Of a DNA stretch of 64,000 nucleotides, positions 1-8,321 are shown one piece after another. Source of the DNA: an uncultured Dorea sp. (GTDB lineage Bacteria > Bacillota > Clostridia > Lachnospirales > Lachnospiraceae); the NCBI GenBank assembly GCA_910586965.1, contig CAJUMF010000009.1, positions 1 to 64,000 on the forward strand, written 5' to 3'. Both the position numbers and the translations under genes were made by a program. The notes beneath the pieces are model-generated. The model did no database searches. It had not been told where the DNA came from and was given only the letters and a program-made list of their open reading frames with translations. The first letter of the stretch is position 1; each line of letters begins with the position of its first letter.

Positions 1-94
1 TACCACTTTTTCATCTGGAAAAAAACACATTTTCAACTAACTTTGGAAAGACTCTATTTTTTGCAAAAAAGTATGTAAAATTTTTCGGACATGG

Positions 95-118
95 AAAAAA
101 GCTGCCTCATCAGCAGCC
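95..118 (-). terminator. Rho-independent terminator of the AlbA_2 gene
   Basis: Read on the minus strand, a GCTGC/GCAGC stem with a 7-nt loop is followed by six T. The stop codon of the AlbA_2 gene (110-112) lies in the loop, so the terminator overlaps the end of the gene. Confidence 0.75.
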
Positions 119-1552
119 TTTTTCCCTTCCTGCCCTCACATACCGTTGCTTTGAACTCTTAGGCTTATCCGGCAAAGTCAGGTTGAGCTTTCCGGACTTC
201 ACAAGAGGATCCACGATATTCTGCATCGTATGCGTCCGGGATTTCCCGGTAAATGCAATCAATTCTGAACGTGACCTCGGCACAGAGCAAAACTCCAGAA
301 TAGATTCTTCGGAAGTAATATTTTCTTTAAAATAATCATTTTTCATCACGACCTTAAATTCGCCGTGGGAGACACTGAAAACCGGGGCGGGCAGTCCTGC
401 GCCCGCAAACTCTGTCCGCATTGTCGGAATGCCGGAGTAGCGGTTCTCCGTCACTTTCAGCAGTTCAAGCAGATTGGCAAGCACGGCATTTCTCGTCTCA
501 GGATGGACTTTCCCCAGAGCGTCAATGGATATCCGCCCGTACAGCCCGCCGCTGCTTTGTACCTCCATCCGGTCGCGGTACATCTCGAGCCGTATGGGAA
601 CATTTTCAGTATGAATACTGTAATCCCGATGTACAAGCGCGTTTAATATTGCCTCGCGGACGGCTTTCATCGGATACTCCGGCTTGTCCGTCCTGCGCCC
701 TTCATCGTCGATGATTGTCTTTGTCCTGCTGTTTTTCCGGACAAATTCCACCGCCTCCTCAAGCATATCGGGAATCGCCCCGGTAATCCGCTTATTATCG
801 ATAAAACGTTCCCCGCCGCTGCCCGTCTCCCCCATCTGCGTTCCCGGAAGACATACGGCCGTGATGCAAAGCTGCGGAAAATAAGCCTGCGGATATCTGG
901 AAAATGCGAAAAGCCCCGCAAGCGTAGGGATATTTTCAAACGTCACGCCCATAAGTTCCAGTATCTCACTGTCCGTCACATGTTCCGCAAGGTTTTTCCG
1001 CTCCCGTTTTACTGCTGCCAGATAGTCTTCCAGACGCTCTTCGTCAAAAAGATGCATCTTTGCATTGTCCACCGTCCGGACATCATCGCGTATCCTTTTT
1101 CGGAATGCCTCATAACTGTAGATTTCATATTCGCTCATAGGCTCATCCGACTCGCCCTCCCGCACATAAGAACCCCTGATCCGCCCAACACCTTTATAGA
1201 ATACCGGACGCTCTGCGATATCCGCACTTGGGATTTCCGCCGAAACGACCACCTTCCCGTCCATCTCGCATACGGTAAATAAAGCTCTGACTGCAGGCTC
1301 CATCTGCTTGCACTGTTCCGTCACCTTCTTCTGCAAATCCTGCGGGTCGTAAACCCCTTTCACTCTATAATCGTCACTTTCGTCCACTCCGAAGATGATA
1401 ATGCCCCCTTCATCCTGATTCGAGAAAGAAGACAGCGTATCAAACAGCCTTGTGGGGCATCCCCGCTCCGCCAGTTTCAGCTCTACCGTTTGCTTTTCAG
1501 TCTTTTGTCTTTGAATATCACGCACAATCCCCTTTAATGTTTCTGCCTGCAT
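110..1552 (-). CDS. AlbA_2 (Schlafen-type) ATP-binding/transcriptional regulator-like protein
   Basis: The protein has an N-terminal AlbA_2/Schlafen-AlbA domain (about residues 15-140, with the signature FSNQDEGGIIIFGV). A RecG-C-terminal-like ATPase module follows (REAILNALVHRDYS and a GAGLP glycine loop), then a C-terminal winged helix (about 410-470). This is the COG2865 architecture, annotated as putative transcriptional regulator or helicase-like protein; the function is not firmly known. The ATG at 1552 was chosen over the upstream frame start at 1594 because AGGGGA lies 9 nt before it. A promoter (TTGCAT, 17 bp, TATACT) sits at 1577-1605. A five-unit 21-bp repeat array lies directly upstream of it, which suggests autoregulation (inference). 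Confidence 0.85.
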   Translation of the reverse strand: MQAETLKGIVRDIQRQKTEKQTVELKLAERGCPTRLFDTLSSFSNQDEGGIIIFGVDESDDYRVKGVYDPQDLQKKVTEQCKQMEPAVRALFTVCEMDGKVVVSAEIPSADIAERPVFYKGVGRIRGSYVREGESDEPMSEYEIYSYEAFRKRIRDDVRTVDNAKMHLFDEERLEDYLAAVKRERKNLAEHVTDSEILELMGVTFENIPTLAGLFAFSRYPQAYFPQLCITAVCLPGTQMGETGSGGERFIDNKRITGAIPDMLEEAVEFVRKNSRTKTIIDDEGRRTDKPEYPMKAVREAILNALVHRDYSIHTENVPIRLEMYRDRMEVQSSGGLYGRISIDALGKVHPETRNAVLANLLELLKVTENRYSGIPTMRTEFAGAGLPAPVFSVSHGEFKVVMKNDYFKENITSEESILEFCSVPRSRSELIAFTGKSRTHTMQNIVDPLVKSGKLNLTLPDKPKSSKQRYVRAGREKGC

Positions 1553-1576
1553 AAGTAGAATCCCCTTTCTGTTCAT

Positions 1577-1605
1577 AGTATACCCAAATTTCACTACTTA
1601 TGCAA
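1577..1605 (-). promoter_or_regulatory. Promoter of the AlbA_2 gene
   Basis: On the minus strand the -35 is TTGCAT (1600-1605) and the -10 is TATACT (1577-1582), with a 17-bp spacer. The 21-bp repeats begin 5 bp upstream of the -35, a position suited to a regulator contacting polymerase. Confidence 0.6.
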
Positions 1606-1610
1606 TAAGT

Positions 1611-1711
1611 TTGATAACTGTTTTTCAAATTTTGATAACTATTTTTCAGAGTTTGTTAAGTAATATCGTGATTTTGATAACTATTTTTCAAATTTTGACA
1701 ACCGATTTTCC
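1611..1711. repeat. Five 21-bp direct repeats (iteron-like operator array)
   Basis: Units start at 1611, 1632, 1653, 1674 and 1695, an exact 21-bp period (two helical turns). The core on the plus strand is TTGATAACTATTTTTCA. The unit at 1653 is degenerate and the one at 1695 partly so. The array fills all the space between the nagA stop codon (1711) and the promoter of the AlbA_2 gene. Confidence 0.85.
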
Positions 1712-2931
1712 TACAACCTCACTCCGCCCTTGATAACTTCCTTTATCTCAAGCTCCTTATCAAGCAGCACTGCATCTGCCTTTTTCCCCGGTGCGATAGA
1801 ACCGTAGTTTCCATATTCCCCGATGGCTTTTGCCGGATTCATCGTGGCACATGCCACCGCCGTCTCAAGGGGAATCCCCATCTTCTTTACCGCCGTCCGC
1901 ATACAGTCCATGAGATTCGTCGCAGAGCCCGCAAGAGCCCCGTTAGAGGCAAGGGTCGCCCGGTTCCCCTGTACATCCACTTCAAGACCGCCCAAAAGAT
2001 ACCGTCCGTCCGGCATCCCGGTTGCCCGCATACTGTCGCTGATCAAGATCATCCGCTCCCCGCCCATCATCTTGAACGTTGCCCGCACAACGGACGGGTG
2101 GATATGCACACCGTCGCAGATAAGCTCTGCATTTACATGAGGGCTGTCCGACACCGCTCCCACTACCCCCGGCGTCCGGTGGGTAAATACCGGCATGGCA
2201 TTGTACAGATGGACTGCATGGTTCGCTCCCGCGTCAAATGCTGCCTTTGCCGTGTCGTAATCCGCATTGGTATGGGCGAGAGAGACATTTACCTTATCTT
2301 TCACCTGCTCAATGAAGGACACAAAATCCCCGTTCCGCTCCGGCGCAATGCCTACGAACTTCACCAGCCCCTTTGACGCATCCAGAAACTTCCGGCAGAT
2401 ATCCGCGTCGCAGGGGATGATGTTGCGCTCATCCTGGGCGCCTTTCTTTTCCACACTGATAAACGGGCCTTCCATGTTGACACCGAGCAGGTCTGCCGCC
2501 GGCGCGAGTTTTCCTTCCCCGTCTTTTTGTGCCGTATCCTTACCGGCATAGGATGCCCCAACCGCGAGAATCTTCGTAAGCTCTTCCACCGGGAGGGTCA
2601 TGGTCGCCGGGCAGATTCCGGTCACGCCTACGGATGCCTCGTATCTGGCAATCTCCTCAATAGCCTCCTCCGTGCCGTCGCAGAAATCATAGCCCTTGCA
2701 TCCATGGAAATGAATGTCAATCAGCCCCGGAATCGCATACGCGCCCCCGCCGTCTATAACTTCTTCCTCTGCCGTCTGCATTACCGCCGCCTGTCCATCC
2801 TGCGTATCCTCCGGCTGCCGCGCCCATTCTGCGCCCAGCAGCACCTTATCGAATCTTCCGTCCTTAATCACCACCGCGCCGTCCGCAAACGTCTTTTCCT
2901 CCGTGTAAACCTTCACATTTTTAATAATCAT
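1711..2931 (-). CDS. nagA: N-acetylglucosamine-6-phosphate deacetylase
   Basis: This enzyme removes acetate from GlcNAc-6-P to give GlcN-6-P, which feeds NagB. It is an amidohydrolase-fold protein of about 406 aa, the usual length. Visible motifs are the metal-site HFHG after GLIDI, the EGPFIS glutamate, SLAHTNA and NHAVHLYNAM histidines, and the catalytic Asp in LISDSMRATG. The ATG at 2931 (GTG at 2934 is also possible) has GGAG about 9 nt upstream. It overlaps the 3' end of the RpiR gene by about 11 nt, implying translational coupling. It is the last gene of the nanK-rpiR-nagA transcript. Confidence 0.95.
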   Translation of the reverse strand: MIIKNVKVYTEEKTFADGAVVIKDGRFDKVLLGAEWARQPEDTQDGQAAVMQTAEEEVIDGGGAYAIPGLIDIHFHGCKGYDFCDGTEEAIEEIARYEASVGVTGICPATMTLPVEELTKILAVGASYAGKDTAQKDGEGKLAPAADLLGVNMEGPFISVEKKGAQDERNIIPCDADICRKFLDASKGLVKFVGIAPERNGDFVSFIEQVKDKVNVSLAHTNADYDTAKAAFDAGANHAVHLYNAMPVFTHRTPGVVGAVSDSPHVNAELICDGVHIHPSVVRATFKMMGGERMILISDSMRATGMPDGRYLLGGLEVDVQGNRATLASNGALAGSATNLMDCMRTAVKKMGIPLETAVACATMNPAKAIGEYGNYGSIAPGKKADAVLLDKELEIKEVIKGGVRL

Positions 2932-3751
2932 CACTCTTCACTCCTTCCAATGCCTGCAAAGTATAATCATGAAATGTCTCTTTTTTATATTTATCCTGCT
3001 CCACATAGCAGGAATAAATAATATCGACCATAACCAGTATGGGAAACTGGGGAGAGATGACATTGCCGTAATTCAGATGCTTTAACGAAGGAATCAGCAC
3101 CACTTCGTCACAAAATTCATCGAATTCCCCCTTGTTGTGCGCCGTAATCAGCACCGTCTTCGCGCCCCTCCGATGTGATTCCTTAAGAAAATACCGGACA
3201 GCCTCCTGCCCGCCGCTGATACTGATGCCGAATATCAGGCTCCGCTCATCCCGGAACACCGTCTGCATCCGCATAATATCCGTATCCCTGACCGAGTTGA
3301 TATCCACGCCGATACGCATAAACCGCATCTCCATCTCATCCGCCGCAAACCCGGAACTTCCCGTTCCGCACACAAACACACGCTCCGCCTTATTCAGATA
3401 CCGGGCAATCCGCCCCACCTGCGCCTCATCCATCAGGCTGTAAGTCTTATTTAAAAGCTCCTGATAGGCATTTAAGACCATCCGCGTATTCCCGGTGATG
3501 GACTCGTCTTTCTCCACAAAAGTCTTCTCGTACTGGTACACGAATTCACGGTAGCCCCGGTATCCGCATTTCTTCGCAAACCGTGACAGCGACGCCTCCG
3601 AAACGAACAGTTCTTCCGCCACTGCCTTTGCTGAAAAATCTACTTCCTTCCGGTTCTGTATAAAAAAATCCGCAATATTCTTCTCCACCGTTGTAAAATT
3701 ATCGTAATTTGATTCAATAATCGGCACTACCGACTTCACATAGTATTCCAT
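2921..3751 (-). CDS. RpiR/MurR family transcriptional regulator (HTH + SIS)
   Basis: This is a 276-aa regulator with an N-terminal RpiR helix-turn-helix (about 1-77, SEASLSRFAKKCGYRGYREF). A C-terminal sugar-isomerase (SIS) phosphosugar-binding domain follows (about 125-250, with VFVCGTGSSGFAADE and ISISGG). Its place between nanK and nagA suggests it senses ManNAc-6-P or GlcNAc-6-P and controls the nan/nag genes; that role is inferred. The start has GAGGATGAG directly upstream. It is separated by 78 bp from nanK, in the same direction. Confidence 0.9.
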   Translation of the reverse strand: MEYYVKSVVPIIESNYDNFTTVEKNIADFFIQNRKEVDFSAKAVAEELFVSEASLSRFAKKCGYRGYREFVYQYEKTFVEKDESITGNTRMVLNAYQELLNKTYSLMDEAQVGRIARYLNKAERVFVCGTGSSGFAADEMEMRFMRIGVDINSVRDTDIMRMQTVFRDERSLIFGISISGGQEAVRYFLKESHRRGAKTVLITAHNKGEFDEFCDEVVLIPSLKHLNYGNVISPQFPILVMVDIIYSCYVEQDKYKKETFHDYTLQALEGVKSDDY

Positions 3752-3829
3752 CTCATCCTCGCTTTTACTCCTGTATCAAGACTCAGGCAACGCCGCGCTT
3801 TCATACTGATTCCGCCAGATTATCTGCTG

Positions 3830-4720
3830 TCAGTTCTCCGGGTGACGCCGCCGGAAATGATAGAACGCCCCCAGCATCCCCGCATCATTCCTGTGCTTTG
3901 CAAAGGCAAGCCTCGTATGGCGGGCAATTCCTGAAACCAGATATTTTCCGATTGCCGCCTCGATTCTATCCCGCAGAAATTCCTCCTGCGCCATAATCCC
4001 TCCGCCGAGAACCACAATCTCCGGGTTCAGCACATAACAGATGTTGGCAATTCCCTGCCCCAGCACATCCGCCATCTCGTCAATGGCGCGGATGCACAAG
4101 CCATCTCCCTTTTTCGCACTTTCAAAGATGCGGTAGCCGCTCCAGCGCTCCGGCGGCTCCTTTTTCCATCCCGCCACCTTCTTTGACAGGATGCTGGCTG
4201 CCCCGAGCGTCTGAAAATCACTGTCTCTCATGCTCATATACCCCACCTCGCAGGCGCTACCGGAAAATCCCCGAAAGACTTCCCCGTCAATGACAATACA
4301 GCCGCCAATCCCCGTTCCTACGGTAAGCATAAGGGAAATCCGGCTGCCCGCCGCCGCACCCGAGACACTCTCCGCAAGCCCGGCGCAGTTCACGTCATTT
4401 TCCACCTCGCAGGGAATCCGGAAACGCTCCTCCATCGCCTTCTTGTACTCCGTTCCCGCATAATCCGGAATGAGCGGAGCCGCATAGGTAATCGCACCCT
4501 TTTCAACATCCACCATTCCCGCCGTCGATATGCAGATACCGCTAATCTTCTCCTTCGAAGAAAGCTGCCCCGCAATCCCCAGCACCGTATCAAGAATCGC
4601 CGGGCCGCCCCTTTGCGCCTCCGTCTTCATCGTACTCCTGCTTAAAATCTGACCGTCACCGCCGATAATCCCATACTTAATCGCAGTTCCGCCAATGTCA
4701 ATGCTAATATATCTCTTCAT
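3830..4720 (-). CDS. nanK: ROK family kinase, probable N-acetylmannosamine kinase
   Basis: Residues near the N-terminus (SIDIGGTAIKYG) form the ROK ATP-binding phosphate-1 motif. ENDVNCAGLAE holds the catalytic Asp, and LTVGTGIGGCIV is the second nucleotide-binding motif. The usual ROK zinc motif (CxCGxxGCxE) is absent and the preceding GEIGH motif reads CEVGYM. This fits the zinc-less ROK branch found in some Firmicutes sialate loci. Phosphorylation of ManNAc is inferred from its place between nanE/nanA and nagA; glucokinase or fructokinase activity cannot be excluded from sequence. It has its own promoter upstream (4741-4769). Confidence 0.8.
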   Translation of the reverse strand: MKRYISIDIGGTAIKYGIIGGDGQILSRSTMKTEAQRGGPAILDTVLGIAGQLSSKEKISGICISTAGMVDVEKGAITYAAPLIPDYAGTEYKKAMEERFRIPCEVENDVNCAGLAESVSGAAAGSRISLMLTVGTGIGGCIVIDGEVFRGFSGSACEVGYMSMRDSDFQTLGAASILSKKVAGWKKEPPERWSGYRIFESAKKGDGLCIRAIDEMADVLGQGIANICYVLNPEIVVLGGGIMAQEEFLRDRIEAAIGKYLVSGIARHTRLAFAKHRNDAGMLGAFYHFRRRHPEN

Positions 4721-4740
4721 AAATACTCTGCCTGTCTTTC

Positions 4741-4769
4741 ATTATAATATATCCCCCCAAAAGGGTCAA
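4741..4769 (-). promoter_or_regulatory. Promoter of nanK-rpiR-nagA
   Basis: On the minus strand TTGACC (4764-4769) and a perfect TATAAT (4741-4746) are separated by 17 bp, about 20 nt before the nanK start. It lies after the two big hairpins, so nanK-rpiR-nagA can be transcribed apart from nanE-nanA-symporter-nanQ. Confidence 0.75.
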
Positions 4770-4788
4770 AGTTTTTTGGAGGGAGGAC

Positions 4789-4969
4789 GGTGATTGGGTC
4801 AGAGGGTTCCTCACGCAAACCGGGACAACGCTGCGATGAACTAACTGCTAACTGCGGCTAAAGCGTTCGGGAATGCCCTCACGCCTAAGCCTTTGTAAGC
4901 AGTGGATTTCATCTCCGCTAAAAGCGCCCCTCCAACGTTTGCTAAGAGGAACCCCCAGCCCCAATCACC
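4789..4969. repeat. Large imperfect inverted repeat 1 (about 181 bp)
   Basis: Outer arms GGTGATTGGG (4789-4798) and CCCAATCACC (4960-4969) match perfectly. Next come GGGTTCCTC (4804-4812) with GAGGAACCC (4946-4954), then GCAAAC (4815-4820) with GTTTGC (4937-4942). The interior has more partial pairing and two GCTAAAGCG-like direct repeats. No convincing gene is present. The 4970-5178 stretch that follows is C-rich and shows nothing identifiable. Confidence 0.75.
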
Positions 4970-5178
4970 TGTGCATCGCCTGCCCAAAAACGCTCCGGCG
5001 GCGGCGGGCGCACGCCAAGGGAATCGGCAGCGCGGTAGTTTGTTTATATCGGTAAAATATTGATATTCACTCCGCAGCCAAACCACTCCCCACTAACCAC
5101 CGCAGCCCCCTCTCGCCCGCCAAGCCCCCCACTCACTCCCGCCGATTTTCAAGTTTTATATACGGCTTTCGATGCACA

Positions 5179-5342
5179 GCCCCGGCGGCGGGATAAGTCG
5201 CCGGAACCCGTAAAAAACGTCGGCACTTAGCGAAACACATATGCCAGCCGAGTTTACGAGACTGGCATATGTGTTGAGGTTAGTACCGCTACGTTTTTTC
5301 AGAGCGAGAGCGCGGTGACGAGACTTATCCCGCCGCCGGGGC
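5179..5342. repeat. Large inverted repeat 2 (164 bp) with 21-bp perfect terminal stem
   Basis: The outer arms 5179-5199 and 5322-5342 are perfect complements over 21 bp (core CCCCGGCGGCGGGATAAG). Nested pairs are AAAAAACGT (5212-5220) with ACGTTTTTT (5291-5299), and ACACATATGCCAG (5235-5247) with CTGGCATATGTGT (5262-5274). The structure lies 20 bp downstream of the nanQ stop codon. It could act as a terminator or RNA-stability element, or be a non-autonomous mobile repeat. Confidence 0.8.
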
Positions 5343-5362
5343 GTCCTCCCCCGAAATCCCCC

Positions 5363-5812
5363 CTATATAACAACCTTAAAAATCCCTTTCTTAATGGTTT
5401 CAGGTTCTTCTACCTGCACTGCCGTCCGATGCCCGTCGCTTGGGTAGCACACGAGGAAATCTCCTTCCCGCAGCACCACTGACGCGTTCTTTTCTCCTTC
5501 CATAGGGAGGAAGTCGTCTTCTTTTACATACTCTTTAAGTTCCATGTTCTGGATAAAGTTCACGTCAATCTGCTCCTGTCCTTTCAGCATTACATGGACG
5601 TCCAGGTAATCTTTATGCGCCTCCCAGAAACGATTCTCGGCTGCGGTGGTGGTGTATTCCACCACATTGACGAACAGCCGCTCACCGTCGATTTCGTGAG
5701 TGCCTTTCTCGTAGGACGCAAGGTCATGGTCTTTCAGGTACGCAAAGCATTTTTTCACAGAATTCTCTAAAAATCCAAACTCTTCCAGATGGTTTATATT
5801 TCCGAATATCAT
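5363..5812 (-). CDS. nanQ: YhcH/NanQ family protein, N-acetylneuraminate anomerase
   Basis: This 149-aa protein belongs to the YhcH/YjgK/YiaL cupin-like family (DUF386). Typical features are the ENRFWEAHKDYLDVHVMLKG stretch, GQEQIDV, and the metal-binding E/H region near FLVCYPSDGHRTAV. The E. coli member YhcH (NanQ) speeds anomerisation of sialic acid. The gene starts 3 nt after the symporter stop codon with AGGAGG 8 nt upstream, so it is co-translated with transport. Two large hairpins follow immediately. Confidence 0.9.
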   Translation of the reverse strand: MIFGNINHLEEFGFLENSVKKCFAYLKDHDLASYEKGTHEIDGERLFVNVVEYTTTAAENRFWEAHKDYLDVHVMLKGQEQIDVNFIQNMELKEYVKEDDFLPMEGEKNASVVLREGDFLVCYPSDGHRTAVQVEEPETIKKGIFKVVI

Positions 5813-5815
5813 AAG

Positions 5816-7330
5816 TTAATCCTCCTGCACATTGTAGATAGTGGTGTGCGGCGCGGGAACGGACGTATCTTTCTTTACCATTCTCCAGATGATGCTTGCC
5901 GGGATTCCCACGACTAAAGAAACGGCGATGGAGATGATTGAGTAGGACCAGATGGACACCGCCTCTGCCGGAACGAAGTATTTGATGCCTACCATCACTG
6001 CGGATGCCGCGATAAACGCCATTGTCGCGCCGAATGTATTGGCTACCTTTGTAAATGCTCCGAGGATAAATGTCCCGATCAGGATTCCAAGCACCAGTCC
6101 CATGAACCCGTTGAACCACTCATATGCCGATTTCACGCCGCCGTTTGCAAGAACCATGGAAACGATGATTGCAAACACACCTACGATCAGAGACACATAC
6201 TGCCCGATTTTTGTCTGTTTCTCAAAGCTTAATTCCTTCTTCGTCAGCCGCGCCTGGATGTCCAGCGTCCAGCTTGACGCTACAGAGTTAAGACCCGTTG
6301 ACAGCGTAGACTGTGACGCCGCGTAAATCGCCGCAAGGAGGATTCCCGTTATGCCTACCGGGAGCTCAAAAGCGATGTAGGATGCGAAAATCTGATCCTG
6401 CGCCGCTGCCGGGGGAAGTGCATTCTGCTGGTAGAAGACGAAAAGCCCTGTACCGATCAGGTAGAACACCGTCGCGATGAAGATGGAGAGCGCCCCGTTT
6501 GTCAGCATCATCTTGTTCAACTTCTTCGTGTCTGTAGTCGTGGTGAAACGCTGCACGATATCCTGGCTTGACACATAGGAGCCCATCGTATTGAATCCCG
6601 CTCCCACGATCATGATAAACACGCTGTCTTTCAAAATGTTGATGTCAAAAATCGGCTGGTCAACTGCAAGGAATTTGTGTTCATTTGCCAGCGCACCGAA
6701 CACCGCACCGATTCCTCCGTCAATATGCGCGAGAAGGAATACCAGCGCAAAGGTCACTCCGATGAGCAGTACGGAGCCCTGGATGAAATCCGTCCAAAGC
6801 ACGGACTTAAGGCCGCCGGTGTAGGAGTAGATAATCGCAATCACACCCATAATGATGATCAGGACATTTACGCTGATTCCGGTAAGGCTGCCAAGCACCA
6901 TACACGGCAGATACATGATAATGGACATACGGCCCACCTGATAGATGATGAACATCACAGCTCCCAGCACTCTAAGCCCCTTGCTGCCGAACCTGAGCTC
7001 CAGATAGTGATACGCAGTGTCGATGTCAAGCCTGCTGTAAATGGGCAGGAAAAACCGAATTGTCAGCGGAATCGCCAGCAGCATTCCAAGCTGTGCGAAC
7101 CACATGATCCATGTTCCGGCGTAGGAGTTGCCCGCCAGTGACAAAAATGAGATCGGACTTAATAATGTAGCAAATATGGATACGGAAGTCACCCACCATG
7201 GCACGGTTCCGTCACCTTTAAAATATTCTTTTCCCTTCATCTCCTTCTTCGCGAAGTGAAGGCCGGCGAACAATACTGCTGCCAGATACACAACTAAGAT
7301 AACCAGGTCGATCATTGTAAATCCCTGCAT
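5816..7330 (-). CDS. Sodium:solute symporter (SSS family), probable sialic acid transporter
   Basis: This is a 504-aa polytopic membrane protein with about 13 hydrophobic segments and the SSS-family signature region (GGLKSVLWTDFIQG). The N-terminal helix is TMIDLVILVVYLAAVLFAG. SSS-type transporters such as SiaT import Neu5Ac with Na+. The substrate here is inferred from its location between nanA and nanQ; 2,7-anhydro-Neu5Ac or another sialic acid form is possible. The start has AAGGAGGG about 7 nt upstream. Confidence 0.88.
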   Translation of the reverse strand: MQGFTMIDLVILVVYLAAVLFAGLHFAKKEMKGKEYFKGDGTVPWWVTSVSIFATLLSPISFLSLAGNSYAGTWIMWFAQLGMLLAIPLTIRFFLPIYSRLDIDTAYHYLELRFGSKGLRVLGAVMFIIYQVGRMSIIMYLPCMVLGSLTGISVNVLIIIMGVIAIIYSYTGGLKSVLWTDFIQGSVLLIGVTFALVFLLAHIDGGIGAVFGALANEHKFLAVDQPIFDINILKDSVFIMIVGAGFNTMGSYVSSQDIVQRFTTTTDTKKLNKMMLTNGALSIFIATVFYLIGTGLFVFYQQNALPPAAAQDQIFASYIAFELPVGITGILLAAIYAASQSTLSTGLNSVASSWTLDIQARLTKKELSFEKQTKIGQYVSLIVGVFAIIVSMVLANGGVKSAYEWFNGFMGLVLGILIGTFILGAFTKVANTFGATMAFIAASAVMVGIKYFVPAEAVSIWSYSIISIAVSLVVGIPASIIWRMVKKDTSVPAPHTTIYNVQED

Positions 7331-7353
7331 TGCTTTTCCCTCCTTGTATTTTT

Positions 7354-8274
7354 TTATCCCAGATATTTTTCCTTTGCATCACGAATCATCCTTGCAGCCT
7401 CTTCTGCAACTGCCATGTCTTCCTTTACCAGAGCCGGCAGCGGCTTTCTCACCCCGCCCAGGAACAGATTCTCATTGAGCTTAAGAATCTCCTTGATCAC
7501 GCCGTACATATTGCCGCGGGCGGAGCACATCTTGTAGATGATTTCATTGACTGCATACTGGAGTTCCTTTGCCCTTCCAAGCTCTCCTTCCCGCACCAGC
7601 TCGTCCATCTTCAGGAACAACTCCGGCATCGCCCCGTATGTGCCGCCGATGGCGCCCTCCGCTCCGATCACCCTGCCGCTGATAAACTGCTCGTCCGGCC
7701 CGTTGAAGATTACATAATCATCTCCGGCTGCCGCCTTAAACATCTGGATATCCTGAACCGGCATGGAGGAATTCTTGACACCGATCACATTCGGATTTTT
7801 TCTCATCTCCGCGAAAAGGTTCATGGTGAGGGCTACGCCTGCAAGCTGCGGGATATTGTAGATGACAAAATCCGTGTTCGGCGCCGCAGAGCTGATATCA
7901 TTCCAATACTGGGCGATGGCGTGTTCCGGCAGACGGAAATATATAGGCGGGATGGCCGCGATCGCGTCTGCTCCCACACTCTCCGCGTGACGTGCCAGCT
8001 CCATGCTGTCCTTCGTGTTGTTACATGCTACATGGGCGATTACCGTAAGCTTGCCCTTTGCCGCCTCCATCACATTTTCAAGGACAATCTTTTTGTCCTC
8101 TACGCTCTGGTAGATGCACTCGCCGGAAGAGCCGTTTACATACACGCCTTTAACGCCTTTCTCCACAAAATATCTGGCAAGTGCTTTTACACCTTCCGGG
8201 CTTATGCTGCCCTCCTCGTCATAACATGCGTAAAATGCCGGGATAACGCCTTTGTACTTCTCAAGATTCCTCAT
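7354..8274 (-). CDS. nanA: N-acetylneuraminate lyase
   Basis: This 306-aa aldolase of the DapA/NAL family splits Neu5Ac into ManNAc and pyruvate in the cytoplasm. The carboxylate-binding loop YVNGSSGE, the tyrosine in VIYNIPQLAG and the Schiff-base lysine in VIGVKNSS are all present. The fold is a TIM barrel of full family length. The AAGGAG ribosome site lies 7-8 nt before the ATG. It sits between nanE and the symporter in one transcript. Confidence 0.95.
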   Translation of the reverse strand: MRNLEKYKGVIPAFYACYDEEGSISPEGVKALARYFVEKGVKGVYVNGSSGECIYQSVEDKKIVLENVMEAAKGKLTVIAHVACNNTKDSMELARHAESVGADAIAAIPPIYFRLPEHAIAQYWNDISSAAPNTDFVIYNIPQLAGVALTMNLFAEMRKNPNVIGVKNSSMPVQDIQMFKAAAGDDYVIFNGPDEQFISGRVIGAEGAIGGTYGAMPELFLKMDELVREGELGRAKELQYAVNEIIYKMCSARGNMYGVIKEILKLNENLFLGGVRKPLPALVKEDMAVAEEAARMIRDAKEKYLG

Positions 8275-8321
8275 GGTTTTTCTCTCCTTTTCTTTTTTTG
8301 TTTTTGTGATTTATGTGATAT

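Noticed and set aside
1611..1711. The 21-bp repeats as a CRISPR array
   Set aside because: Repeats are contiguous with no unique 30-40 bp spacers and no cas genes are near.
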